The notes under the pieces are model-generated. The model did no database searches, was not told the origin of the DNA, and saw nothing but the letters and a program-made list of their open reading frames with translations. From positions 175,909-217,545 of the forward strand of contig FN648444.1 of NCBI GenBank assembly GCA_000310025.1: a DNA stretch of 41,637 nt, given 5' to 3'. How positions within the stretch are numbered: position 1 is the stretch's first letter; the number at the start of each line of letters is the position of its first letter. Positions 22,901 to 34,300 of this stretch are shown one piece after another. The stretch comes from Ectocarpus siliculosus. Its lineage: Eukaryota > Sar > Phaeophyceae > Ectocarpales > Ectocarpaceae. Made by a program: the position numbers and the translations under genes.

Positions 22901-23857
22901 CTTCGGGACCTCTGACATCTGGATCAGGCCAAGGAGGAGTTCATCGCGATTGGACTTCAACCTGCCAACCAGTGCGCAAAGAAGAGGGCAGGTACGAGGA
23001 CGTGGACACTTGCGTGTTAGGTGTTGAGGCTAGTCGTTTTGTTGGTCCAATAATCTAAGGACCACCAATCTACCGGGCTGTGTACGTTTTTCCATAATGT
23101 GTCAATGTTGGTGCCGGTATCAGGCCGGTATGGTACATGTCGTTCGTTACCTCCAAGCCGGCTCAAAATGATCAAACCTTAGTCAAAACGTTTTCATGAG
23201 CCAACACATGGCATGCCGTTTTTTTGTACGTCATCTCTGTTCGTCCTCACAGAACTGGCTGTGCGCTCAGGAGCATGCTTCGGGTCGGCGGTGCAGCGTA
23301 CGAAAGCCCTTCAGATTCAGGTGGCTCAACATCAACCGGGGAAAAGCGCTGACACCAATGGCATCGTGGAAGAGTATGGCCTTCCGTTCGACATCCAACC
23401 GCTGCAGGAGGACCCCACGGCGACAGTGTGCAGAACGCACGCCTTGGGGAGCAATGCCGGGCCTTACTACGGGCCTGACGCCCTGCACGACTGCAACCAC
23501 GGGGATGACTGCCGCCAAAAGTACGGTGGGATAGACTCATGCGCCCAGCTCTCGGGGGTCAACCTCAACGCGCACGAGCAGAACCATGCGAAGAAGAAAA
23601 AATTTCTGCACATGTTGAATGTCATGAAATTTGACCGCTTTGCGTTCATGGTAACTCTGATCAACGAGACCGAGAATGAGGCAATAAACCGCAAATCGGT
23701 GGCAAACATGGTCAAGCGTGTTCGAGGCCATGGCTCGGAACGAGTAGAGATTTGCCAGGCTCAGGTTTGGTTCTGCGGCAGATGCTTCTGCCAGAAGTCT
23801 CTAATGCGATCATTCGACCAGTTCGGCCGGGTCCGGCTGACCTTTGTTAAGCCATAG
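13120..23857 (+). CDS. KDZ transposase-like, cysteine-cluster protein (intron-rich, likely domesticated)
   Basis: Proposed exons: 13120-13648, 13776-14451, 14891-15184, 15494-15920, (gap)-16591, 17831-18349, 19037-19268, 21535-21823, 21961-22256, 22928-22991, 23253-23857. Every junction outside the gap is phase-compatible, giving 642 codons before the gap and 731 residues after it. The N-terminal part is Ser/Gly/Arg-rich with a glutamine run (about residues 208-229) and an acidic HEEEDEEGGGE patch. A Cys/His cluster follows (about 348-402, with C-x2-C and W-C-C spacings, ending CDTKTKSACLCHACK) and a second CCDNRC patch near 495. The last exon has H-D-C..., then GVNLNAHEQNHAKKKKFL..MLNVMKFDRFAFM, resembling the iNsEinEQ.n..L..yM..nFm block of KDZ-type transposases. 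HHVHMPILVITDIMC resembles the strand carrying a catalytic Asp. The exact start, and whether the protein still transposes DNA, are unknown. A cysteine-cluster nuclear protein derived from a transposase is the best guess. Confidence 0.6.
13776..15184 (+). other. PolyQ stretch and cysteine/histidine cluster of the KDZ-like gene
   Basis: Two consecutive exons encode a CAG-coded glutamine run, a proline/glutamine-rich spacer, and then a Cys/His-rich region. The cluster starts SWCCSKSKTVTSICRGCLKR, continues WHCHVDHGLIDLTKDRFICC, and crosses the intron as CHA|CKKNKADKR. It looks like a zinc-binding module of the kind (CxC clusters) found beside KDZ transposases. That comparison is from family knowledge; metal binding is inferred. 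Confidence 0.55.
13868..13932 (+). repeat. CAG trinucleotide repeat encoding polyglutamine
   Basis: An uninterrupted CAG run followed by CAG/CAA mixed codons gives about 21 glutamines in the frame used by the gene. The repeat length is likely to vary between strains. Confidence 0.85.
16009..16400. other. Assembly gap (392 N)
   Basis: A run of N lies between 16009 and 16400. The sequence is already coding at its right border (reading PGDDWQEHGYFVFGETL), so the gap hides the start of one exon of the KDZ-like gene and its acceptor. The preceding exon ends at a GTGATA donor at 15921. Confidence 0.95.
20209..20330. repeat. Dispersed repeat, copy B
   Basis: This is the second copy of the element at 3068-3187, in the same orientation, in an intron of the KDZ-like gene. 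GGGTACACTAT occurs at its end and again just upstream near 20164, so a short direct repeat may flank the copy. Confidence 0.65.
21084..21166. repeat. Tandem 38-bp duplication
   Basis: ATCGAAGTCTGCACATGT.CTGTT.TCAAAGGGAGG is present twice in a row in an intron of the KDZ-like gene, with two or three differences, suggesting a recent duplication. Confidence 0.8.
21535..23857 (+). other. Putative KDZ-like C-terminal catalytic region
   Basis: The last four exons are preceded by an exon (19037-19268) ending FMLRAESPTDLAVLLLHHV. They supply VITDIMCRVGPIVHDRC, a variable linker with VAVLNVRLTKLVAFISEGQ, AKEEFIAIGLQPANQC and the terminal exon. The terminal exon has H/C pairs (LHDCNHGDDCRQKYGG), the HEQNH block, a conserved hydrophobic MLNVMKFDRFAFMVTLIN stretch and a final CQAQVWFCGRCFCQ cysteine cluster. 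In relatives the equivalent EQ motif supplies an acidic catalytic residue. Whether Asp/Asp/Glu are all intact cannot be judged from sequence reading alone. Confidence 0.5.
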
Positions 23858-24550
23858 CCATACTTTTGGGGGGGCTCGGATGTTGTTGTACGATGTCTCG
23901 GATGCTTTGTGGTACGGTGTCCGCTTGAGCTGAACCGCTTGCGCCATTACGTCATTTCGCCCGGTTCGCAGTGGTGGGTAGAGTTAATTTTTTTTTGTAG
24001 TCTTTCGGCTGATGGTGTGTCGAGGCTGGTGGTAGGAGTATTCGGCTCCGCGTTTTGGGGGATAGATACGTTTGGTTTTTCTTGAGGGGAATTCATTGGT
24101 TTCGCTACACGATAGGGTTGCTTCAAGAACTATTTCCGAGCCCACCGACGTTCCGTTTGTCAGCCTTTCACACCACTTCCAGTACTATCGACTGCTCGCT
24201 GTTTTTTGTGTTTCCAAAAGCGCGATGTATCTTTTGCCTTCGAGCCTTGGCTTGAAAGATGCGTATCCAAGGACAACCAGACCTGTTCCCAAATGTGAAA
24301 GTAACGAATTGTCGAAGAACCGTTTTTGATCCTATATCGAAAACAAGGCAGACCTACCTACCATTGGGTTCAGCTCATTGCGTTCCATCCGGATGAGGGT
24401 AGAAATTATTTTGTGTTCTGTCCAAGAAAGTTGTCTGGTGCCCACTTGGCCACTTGCCCACTTGGCCACTTGGCAATAATTTTCAGGTTGCGTTTTGGCA
24501 TTCAATACCATTTCGTCCTGGACTTGTGGTACGTACATGCCGTTTCGAGA

Positions 24551-25356
24551 TACCGTCATGGTCGGAGAGATGGCACCGGGTGCGATCGTTTTTTTAAATG
24601 TTCTTCCTTGAGTTTTTATCGCGCCCCGGTGCCATGTCTCCGACCCCGGTGCGGGAATGCAATTAGATCTTTTTGATTACATTTTCAAGGCACCCCGGTG
24701 CGATCTCTCCGACCGGTGCGATCTCCGATGAAATACACACAGGTGTTGTATGATTGGGAGCATACCGGTAACGGCAACGTAGGCTGGTACGCCTTAAAAT
24801 CCATACAGCGAGTGGTGTCGTGTTTGATGCGAGTTTGGCTATAGAGTGACGACAAGAAAGGATGTCTTTTCCATCTGAGGTACTGGTACATACGGCATCA
24901 GTTGTCTTCCGCTTTCGTTTCGGTGTTCCTCTACGGATACCAGTACGTACGAAGCAACGTACGAAGCAACAATAGCTTCGTGTTGTGTAAGGTGGGGTAG
25001 GATGTGGCTTGTACGTTGTGTGTCTAGTTGAGAGTATACGGTTGGCAACTTCCATACCAATTCAAATATGAAATCAACTGGCATCCCGTGTGAACCGCGA
25101 CCATGCATACGTACATGCATTGGGTGGCGCTCCGCTGACACCATCCCCACATGTATAAGGAACACACATGTACCTCACTCCGGCAGCTGAAAATGAGCTC
25201 AATCTTTGGGTTTGGCGGTCGGTGTGCGATCTCACTGACCCCGGTGCGTAAATGGATGTAAATCGTGCCGTTCTCGTATTTTTTTAGCAACCCCGTGCCA
25301 TCTCCCCGACCGGTGCCACCTCTCAGACCGGTCCTATCTCTCCGACTATTACGGTA
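24551..25356. mobile_element. 806-bp non-autonomous DNA-transposon-like element
   Basis: The left end reads TACCGTCATGGTCGGAGAG followed by ATGGCACCGG. The right end, reverse-complemented, reads TACCGTAATAGTCGGAGAG followed by ATAGGACCGG. Inside each end, variants of GGTCGGAGAGATGGCACCGG recur several times in both orientations (near 24560, 24625, 24690, 24710, 25230, 25290, 25312, 25330). There is no transposase frame, so it would need proteins supplied elsewhere. It shares terminal sequence with the small elements at 7022-7243 and 10913-11135. Target-site duplications were not clear. Confidence 0.7.
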
Positions 25357-25689
25357 TATATTAAAGCTATGTTGTTTTCTTTCCGCGTTCACCCCTTCTA
25401 AACCAAAGCTTAACAAGCAGGCTATCGGCGAGACTATGTCGGCTCCTCTCTCCCCTCCTGCAACTCCCCCTTCAACCAACTTCCCCTTCAACCTACATGA
25501 AGTCTACAAGTAAGTATGCTTCAGACAACGTGGCGACGACTCGTTCAAACCTGGTGTATAATATCTCCTCAATATACCCTGCGCAAAAACTTTGGGTTTT
25601 TCTCGATAGTTTGACATGGGAAGGTGTTGAATCTAGTATCTGCCATTTGCAACCTACATGGGAGCAGATCATCTGCGATGTGTGCCTGT

Positions 25690-25885
25690 AAATGCAGCAG
25701 CCTACCCGCCTGGACCGATTTCCAAACATCAATTACTCCACGAAGAGAATGCGTGCATGAAACGACTGTTTCAGAAGGCTCTTGACAGAGCGGCTTCAAC
25801 GCCGCCGTTTCCGGCGCTGCCACGCTTCTGCTGTGAAAGAATGGAGCTTGGAAAATCGGTCGAGGGGGTGTGATATCTTGTGTCA
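25690..25885. mobile_element. MITE-like inverted-repeat element, diverged copy
   Basis: GACCGATTTCCAAAC near 25713 faces GCTTGGAAAATCGGTC near 25846, and CGAGGGGGTGTGATATC closes the right side. The same GACCGATTTYCAA..ACTCCAC series occurs in 7022-7243 and 9661-9860. No open frame of interest. Confidence 0.5.
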
Positions 25886-27086
25886 TACCTTGTTTAGGTG
25901 TAGCCTGAGCCGGAAATGGGTAGGCTTTCGACGCCTTATAGGGTGGCTGTGGGGGATTGGGGGAAACATGCTTCTTCAGACGTCGTATGGGTTGTTGTGC
26001 AGTGTTGTGCCTGGTTGGACGTTGGCAAGCTATCAATCTGGAAGCAGATGGCAGCGGCAGATCTGGATGCTGATGCGCCTACCTCTAGCGTTGCGGGGCA
26101 ATCGGTTGTTTCTTTCGTGTACAGCCAGCGCAGAAAGCGGTTCCGGTCATCTCGAAGCTGTGCAAAGGCCTAGACCTACAGCACCTAGACTCAGCTAGAT
26201 ATTCCACTCGCTCTTCGTACAGCAGCAGTACACGCCCTACCGAACGGCCGGCAGCCCGGTAGCGCGCACATACAAATCGGTGCCCCCGACAACAGTCTAC
26301 ATTGTAGACTAATTGATTGCTTTCGGCGGTCCTGACATGTTTTTCTAGCAGCATTCTTCTCCTCCCCTACACACCATGAGTCCCCTGTGCGCGCAGGAAC
26401 ATACTCCACTGAACATACGAGCAGGCGGGCTCTGCAAGCCTGCACAGCTCGGGCTTCAGTGTGCAAGCTAGCAGAGCTGAGCTAGCCGAGTACCACCTCC
26501 AAACCGTCAAGAACCGCGTGCGCGCGCGCCCAAAAAGTACGGCATGCTTTCCGAACCTTCCGGAAACCCTACCCCCGAACCCCCTAAAGATCCTTTCGCA
26601 CGATTGGTAATCCGACCTCGCCTGGTGCCTCTTTCGTGCTGCGGTAACTGCCCATTTGTACTGCTGTGCACACACGCACGTCATTCGGCTGTGGCTGCCG
26701 CTGGCGCTATCTTCCTCCCTAGGCCGGCAGCGAGTACCAGCGAGCAAGGGCAACACGGAGAATAAGAGCGAACAGGCGCACGCACATACAAATCGTTTCG
26801 CGCACTTTTTTTTCCTCCGCTTTTTTTTTTCGAACCTGAGCAATCACGCGGCGTATGCATGCTACGGCGCAAAGGTGCTGGTGCCGAGAGCAACAGAGAC
26901 AGCAGGGCGTCTTGGCTTGCTGGTGGTGAGCATTAGAATTATGGTGAGATGGTTGAAGTTGTCCTGGAGATGGAATCGGCCTGTAGGTACTCCTTTTCAG
27001 ATATCAACCTCTAGGTGGTTTGCCGTCTGATACAGCAGCGACGCCCTCACCTACCTCCGTTCCTGCTGTCACCAGGCTTGAGTGCG

Positions 27087-27332
27087 ATGAGGTTATCACG
27101 ATGCCGACTGCTGTACCTGTGCTGCGGGATCGCCGTCACCGTCGGTCTATTTGCCACATTGCTACGGCCAAGCACAGTGACAGAATACGCATCTGCTGCG
27201 GCGAAGCTCTCGCCCTCCTCGCGAATCCCCGCCGGCATGCATGTTGAATTGGACGCCCTGGAGGCCGCTGACCCTGCCGCTTCTGCTGCCGCCGTGGCAG
27301 CCATAGATTCAGCCAGCCCGAAACTTTTGCAG
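27087..27332 (+). other. Signal-anchor exon of the PC-esterase-like gene
   Basis: The 82-codon first exon starts with two arginines within six residues and then a hydrophobic stretch (LLYLCCGIAVTVGLFATLL, about residues 8-26). An Ala/Ser-rich lumenal stem follows. The arrangement indicates a type II membrane protein with its catalytic domain in the Golgi or ER lumen. The exon ends AAACTTTTGCAG|GTGTGA. Confidence 0.7.
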
Positions 27333-30300
27333 GTGTGAATGCTGTGGGGTTGGGGTCTCTCATTGCGTCTGTCTACCTGTCGTAGGCTTGCTTGCATCCG
27401 AGCGAGGAGGGATGCGGTATGTATGTATTTGTAGGTAACATGCACAGAGGATCCTGACTCGGTTTGTGTAGAAATACCAACGGCGCAACGGCGGCGGGAT
27501 TCAGCAGGATTGGAATTGCGGGGTGTGCATGTGTGCCGCAGTAACTACGCTTCCGCTCCTCTGGACTGCCCTCGCCGAGGGTGGTCCGGGGCCCGCCAGT
27601 GGGTTTATTCCACGCAAAGACCACCACGGAGACACGAGCTCAACCCTCGAAGGGAACGTAGTCCCGAGTTTGGTGGATAGGAGTTACCGCGGTCGCGAGA
27701 TCGGGGTATCTCCCGTTGGACCAAATCGGGCATCAGCATCGCGTTGAACCCTAATGTCCCGGTTTGCACTATGCAGTTTGGACACCGGGGTTGAGCAGCA
27801 GCGGAGAACGCAGGGGGGGGTGGCCCGGATAGGAATAGAGGGGCTGCACACTGTGCGGGCATGCATGGGAGAAACGAGGAAGGAGTGGAGTCGGGCAGAG
27901 CAGGAAGGTTGCACCTGCCTTCGAAGAACGACACGAACGGGGCTAACAGCAGACACCTAGCCAGAAAATCCACGCGGCGACTGGGCGAACGCAAAAACCC
28001 CTTTTTAACCGGGGTCGATCGTATCCCGGTTAATTTTCTCTTTCGTTTGGGTAAAAAGTCGCGTCTTGGAGGACTTTTGTGGGGGTCCACTTTTTATTTT
28101 TCTAGAAAGGTGTGCCCCCTCTTTGGGTTGTTTGCTTGTGACCACGGAAGGCGTCCACGTCAGTTGGACCAGTACTATACGGACATTAGAAGGTACTGAG
28201 CGGAGACCGGGACGGTTTTTAATGCGAAGACCAACAACAACAACAACAATGGAGGGGTATGATCGGCCGTTGCTGTACACATCACCTCGACGGTATATCG
28301 ATCGAATTTGAGCGTAAACCAAAAAAAAATAAACGGGGCTGCTCCTTCGTACCTCGTACCATGTATGCATAGATGTTGAGTTTCCACGGTGGCAGTCGTA
28401 AGGCTGACCCAGAACACAGCTACAGCAGTAGCGGCTACGGTCTAAGAGAGGGTCGTGACAAGCTTCAAGAATCTCCCTTAATTTTGGTATTTTTGGACTC
28501 GTTCTCTACGGATAAGAGAGGATTGCTCTGATGTTTAGTGTGTTAGCTGGATGTAGGAGAGAGAAAACACAGTCCGGTTTTGCGCGCACTGGCGGCGTAC
28601 GCTCTCGTTCTGGCATCTTGAACTGTACTACATATGCAATAAAGATACGTGCGAGTTTCGTGGCCGTGACGCCACTTTTATTCTCTTAAATCGGTACTTG
28701 CTCTGTCTTACTCCGTAGTCGATACTCTGCACGAATACAATGAGCAAACTCAGAGAGGGTCCCACCACTCGCGGAAACATGGATCCAGCAGGTGGTCCTC
28801 AATCTTCACCGTCAATAAAGACGTCGTAACATCAACTCGAAGATTATCTCGGGGTAGTTTCTCTGTAATGCCGTATACTTTTGCGGTACAAATAGGAGTT
28901 CATAAGAATAGTTCGAAGTATGGCTGAGGTTCAACAGTCGCGGAGGCGTTTCCTTCCGTTTTCACGAGGGTTGCGGTAGTTGCGATCCTTAACGTTGCCT
29001 GAACCAGGTCCTCTTTGCCCACCGACGCACTCTCTCCGGCGTTCGGCGTTCGCGTTCCACGTTTTATGTGTGTGTGTACTCATAGTCGCGCATGCCGTAG
29101 TCGTTAGACCATTGACCTTACATCCCTACAAAGCCGGGGCGGAGCACGCCGGGTCCTCACCGGACCAGGCTCTCACATTACCAAGCGCGAAGCACCGTGA
29201 GTTATTCGGCGAGTCGCATGGAGGGTGCGCTGCGTCCTGCTAAGGGTGTTCGGCGTTTTGTGCTTACTTCCTTGCATACGGACGACAGCTACGAAAGGCT
29301 TACTGTATTTCCTGGTGCTTTCACTTCCAGAGACAGTGATAAGCACTGTGTAACTGCCTCGAGGGTGCTTGACCAATATAACACAACGTGGTGCGATCAT
29401 CCCCTTTGCGCGGAGTGAGGGTTCTCGACCCCGCACAACATGATCTACTCGACCACCGTTATGGTTACCGCACAAAAAAACAAAGTCAAAGAAGAAAGCG
29501 TGCAACCTGGTTGCCGAGCTCACGAAGTGATCGGCTCGTTTTATAACGTCGTTGTCCAGCGACGAAAACCCAACCCCGATGGCGACGGGGGGACCAGGGG
29601 GGTTTTCTGACACGTGTATTGCCTTTTTGATCCCCCCTTCGCCACCTTCTTTTTCTCTCCAGGAGCTGTATCGCCTGGCGCGAGATGACGTGCTGGGGAT
29701 ACTTGGCGATGATGATGGGGCAAAAGCGTGCGTCAACTGGAGAAAAAAGCCTAACCAGGGGTGCACCGACCCCAGCCAGTGCGGAAAAGGTGGCCGTCTT
29801 TTCCCCCTGCCCAATGCACTCGTGTATGTAGCTTTTGCTGCCGGAGTTTCCTGTGCATTATGAAAGAAAATGTGAGCGCGAGACAAGCGTGTGCATTCGT
29901 CGGCGTGAATCGTGGGTTGCGGCTGATGTGCGGTGTGGCACAGCGGCAAGAGAGCGCGTGACGCATCCCGACCGTTTGTTATAGCTGTGCCATCACGCAG
30001 AAACAACGGTGCGTTGTCACAGCCATAAGCACCACTGCTGTCGACTACTTGGTACTTGTGCTGTTCATCCTACTCGTACCGATATGCCTTAGATGTTTGT
30101 CGGAGTCTTCGCGTGACCAAGACCCGTCCTGAACCTCAACAGCAGTACCCACTAGCCATCGACGATAAACAGAAACGAAGGGCTCTTGCCAGAAAATACC
30201 CTTGCGCCCCAGCAAACGCCAAAAGCCCTTTGCGCGACAAACGTGGGCTCTGTTCGCGAAGTACATGAACCGTTAGTCCTGAGGATATACAGCGATTATA

Positions 30301-31333
30301 GCGGTGTTGGTGTTGACGTTGGTGATCGGTGATGGAAGCACCCGTGACGACGAACTTGCCGGTGCAGGGTGGCTGTTCCGGCGAAAGGGCTTGCTGCTAG
30401 CCGTGATGTTCACCGCAGGGGGCGATGACGGCGAAGACCCTTCAGTTGCAACAACCGCAGTCCAAACAAGCAGCGGGACCGCGGGAAGCGGGGCCCCCAC
30501 AGATTGGATCCATGTCGCGGAAGGAGGGGACAGGCGGGAAGGCCTCTCGCCGCATGAATGGAGTGCGGGGACGCCTGGGATGATGACCGTGGTGGGGTTG
30601 AGGGAGGGGGCGGACGGAGAGCTGTCCGACTGCAACAGCCGAGACCTCAGCATGCTGCTGAGGCTGCAAGGCCCCGAAGCGTTGGCTGAGGTACTGTTCA
30701 ACCCGTCTGCTGCTAGCACTGCTGCTAGCACTGCTACTGCAGAAATTACCATTTTAATAGTATGACGAATATTGCCAAGGTGTTTCGCTCCTGCTTTGCC
30801 GATACAACCGTGATCCACGACCGTGCACGTATAGAGGCAAACCCGGGGTGGCGTTCTTGAAATTTTCTCCGATGGGACAAGGAGAAGAGGAACAGCCAGA
30901 CGCTGGCTTGCTTCGCTTCCCTTTTACAGTAATTTAAGAGACGCTTAAACTCTTTCTTCGAAGGTTCCTTTGATAACCACGGACATTTGAAGAAGAGAAG
31001 GTAAGAGGAGGTTTGTACGGTGAACTCGGCACTTCCGCCTTGTGAAGACGACATCAATACTAGCAGCACGGTTTTCGTGCGTTTGAGCATATCCTCCAAC
31101 CTATTACCAACTCCTTTTGATGATTGGTTGGCCACTGCGGCGTGACGTGCCTCCAACGAATGCGACTTGTTCTTGGTTGACGACGAAAGGCCGCGATGCC
31201 TGTTGCGGGAAGGTGTGCGTGGACCGTGCTGTTCCAGCCCACGCTGGAGGGTGTCTACACGCTGGACGTAACGCTCCTCGACTGGAGAGGCGGCCTCGAG
31301 GCGCACCAGTCATTGTGAGCGTAGCATGGCGTC

Positions 31334-31370
<37 letters not shown>

Positions 31371-34300
31371 TCGTTATTTTTGTTAAATGTGACGAAATTC
31401 ACCTCCCGTTGATTGCGCGGACAGCTTTACTTGGTCGTGTTCCCGACGTGGTAGAATGTTCCCTCTTGGCACCCCGCCGGACAACCACTGATTGCCCAAG
31501 CTGCTTTTGAAGCACACACTATCTTAGCGCAGCGTAGACTCGAGCGTCTATTCGGTGGAACTTGGGCGGTTTTTCCAGAGGCGGAAGTCGGCAGCGTTGT
31601 ACAGGCACCCTTCTGGGGGGGCGAACCGTGACGGAGACGACATTTTCACGAGATATCACGTGCAGAAAATGAACTGGGCACGGGTTTTTGCCAGAGAGCG
31701 CGACAGCTTTGGCATTGCTTTTGCTGGGCCTTAAACTTCTTTTTCGGCCCATCACCAGTACTTGCCAGCCTCCAAACAGGAACGCTTGCCGTACGCAAGG
31801 CGCTTCTTCTCCGCTATAGAGGGTGATACAAGGCCGCGAAACTTCGGGTAGTTGTGCAGCATCAAAACACATGTTGACAACCGTCACTTCCCCCCCTGAT
31901 GCAGAAAGTTCGGCAATGCAACTTTCGTTACCCCCGCACTGTCCCTATCCCCTATTGCGCACGAAATAGACGCCTAAAAGTGCATGCAAACCCATGTTTT
32001 CGCGGCGGTTGGGCGAATATCATTGTACCTTGCACCTATTACCTTCATCTCTGTGGTGCCTGCGATCTGTGCGGATTTGTTTTTTAAGCCACATTCCGTT
32101 GCATCGTTTGTTTTGGCAGATGCACCGAGGTGGCCGGGCAGTACGGCGAGGGGTCCGTGGAAATGGACGCTGTCAGGTGCGCCGGTCGCGCCCCCGTGTT
32201 GGCACGTATGCGCCGTTTTGGTATGCTCTCGATCTTCTGGACGTCGTATTGCACGGGTAAAACGTGGGGACGGATCGCGGGGTTACGTAAACCTAGACGA
32301 GTACGTGCGGTGCAAGCAATGGGCACGTGAAGGCTCAATATACCTTTTTAACCTCTGGAGGTACAACAGCGCTAAAGCGTACTATAACTAACATCTCACT
32401 CATTCCCGCAAGCTTTCACCAGGTTAGCCTTCACCGACGGCGAGGAAAAAAGGCAGAGCTTTCGCCTCAACTTCGTCCGAGACCGGTCAACAGCTCGCAA
32501 CGCCCCCCTCCCCTATTAGTTTGTGTGGCATGTCGTGACGTACCGTACCATTTTGTGTCGTGCTTTAGGGGCCTCGTTGGGCCTTCTAGGGCGCACGGGG
32601 CGAGATCTTCCGTGTACTTGCACTACCGCGCTCCCGTTCATGGAAAGCCGATTCTCTGAGCTTCACTTTGATTTTTCATTCGAGCATGAGTAAGGCGCGG
32701 GATAACTGTTTGTAGATCGTGTTCCCCTATTTGTACGGTGGTGGGACGGTGGTACTGGCCGTTCTACGCGGCGCAACTAACTGCTTCCTTTCGTTTTTTG
32801 ACCGCCCGGCGCCACGGCCAAACGCACCAGGGACGGTCCTTTCTACGGCAATTTCGAGGGGTGTTGCACCCTGTGCACCCGCAGGGAAGGCTGCGTGGCG
32901 TGGTCGGCGACGAACGACCCGAGCAAGGCCCTCGTCAACGGGAGCAGGCGAGGCACTTTGGGTGGGGATGACGGCAGGTTCGGTCGTAGCGGCGAGGAGG
33001 ACGCTCCAGTGTTCATGCCGGCATGGCATCGCTTTGCTCGGTCCCGATTGTACTACCCCGCCCCGCCTCAAACTGTTTGGATGCGGTGTTTGGCGTGCCG
33101 GGATGGAACGTCTGTACCAGCGTGTATGACCAATGTCTCCGGGGTACCGATTGGATGCAGCAGTTCAACCCTATTTAGCGCCGCGAACTGCAGACCTGGT
33201 TTTGTGCGACGCGATGGGCTGGTTGCCTGCGTGCCACCACGCTATGCCATGCTGCCGCACATGGCGCATTACGAATGGGTGTGGTTTGGTTGTGGTTGTT
33301 GGTGTGTTTGCTACAGCGAATGCACGCACGCCATGCGGTGTTGCGCGATGCTGCCCAATGCCACGCGATACCACGCGATGCGATATCAGGCGATGACACC
33401 CGATGTGTGATACGGTGCAATAAGACGATTCGATATTCGGTTCGATCCGACATGATGTGATGCCCCCCCGTACAGGTGTGTCCTGTACTCGTTGGTGACT
33501 CGCCAGCCCGTGGAGGACAAGCAGCTCAAGGGAGCCGTGCGCAGCGGCACGCCGAGGGCGGAGGAGTCGATGACGTACCTCGGCCCCTCCATGTCGATCG
33601 CCAGAAGGTACGACGCACCTTGCATACGATCGCTTGTGTGCGTTTGCTGGGCTAGTGCCCGTGGTGGGGGTGGAGAGTCGAAGTTGGCGCTAATGGGGAG
33701 TTACAGGTCCTGGGGAGAATGTTGGAGTCTAGATAACAGTTTTGTCCTGTGCAGGTTGGTGGTTTTGAATTGTGTTGCTAGACGACAATGACGTTGACAA
33801 TCGAAATCTGTCGCAACTCTGTTAAAAGCCTATACGTACATAATAATCTTGCACGGTGGACTATGGGCATGATTGGCGGTGGGGTGGGCTTCGTCACGAG
33901 TGCCCGTGCTGGTGGTGCTTGAAACACACGCGCGGCGGCACAAGATGAGCCCACCGCCTTTGCCGTACGTGCGCTCCTCCTCGTGCCGTGAGAACGTGAC
34001 ACATCGAACCCCTGGTGAATCGTGGCGTTCCTGTGGCGCACCTGTCCATATCATATCGATGGCGACGTCGCTTGTATGGTGTTGTCTCAACTATTAATAG
34101 GAATGAAACTCTATATTGTAGACTATATGCCCTTTGGATACATCTGGCGCTTGGAGCGCCTATCACGTGAGAGCCTATCACACGAGCAAGTGCTGACTCG
34201 GAAAAAAGGGAAAACAAGTCAGTACGTTCCGTGCCGGTTCTTTAGATCTGAGTTTTTGTCTCTGTTGGCGGTTACCGTGGTGGGCGACTTCGGCAGGTGG

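Larger units (their letters stand above)
23858..27086. other. Repeat-rich intergenic region
   Basis: This lies between the stop of the KDZ-like gene and the start of the PC-esterase gene. It holds an 806-bp inverted-repeat element (24551-25356), a second MITE-like element (25690-25885), and a CCACTTGG minisatellite near 24440-24472. A block of short inverted and direct repeats (GCTCTGCAAGCCTGCACAGC, AGCTAGCAGAGCTGAGCTAG) lies near 26420-26490. The phrase CACATACAAATCG occurs twice (26267 and 26784). The 3' end of one gene and the promoter and 5' leader of the next must also lie here. No convincing coding exon was found. Confidence 0.6.

Noticed and set aside
29173-30006. 277-codon minus-strand open frame
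   Set aside because: It overlaps, antisense, the phase-consistent exon 29663-29789 of the PC-esterase-like gene, and its composition is low-complexity without domains.
30273-30818. 181-codon minus-strand frame with a signal-peptide-like start (MVISAVAVLAAVLAA)
   Set aside because: It mirrors the plus-strand exon 30419-30690, which has very high third-position GC and joins both neighbours in phase. The hydrophobic stretch comes from reading Ala/Thr repeats backwards.
31117-31189. Upstream extension of the WTVLFQPT exon
   Set aside because: An in-frame stop lies just before the chosen acceptor at 31190.
33139-33460. Frames rich in Cys/His/Met near 33200-33400
   Set aside because: They are translations of the degenerate CGATGC repeat next to a splice acceptor.
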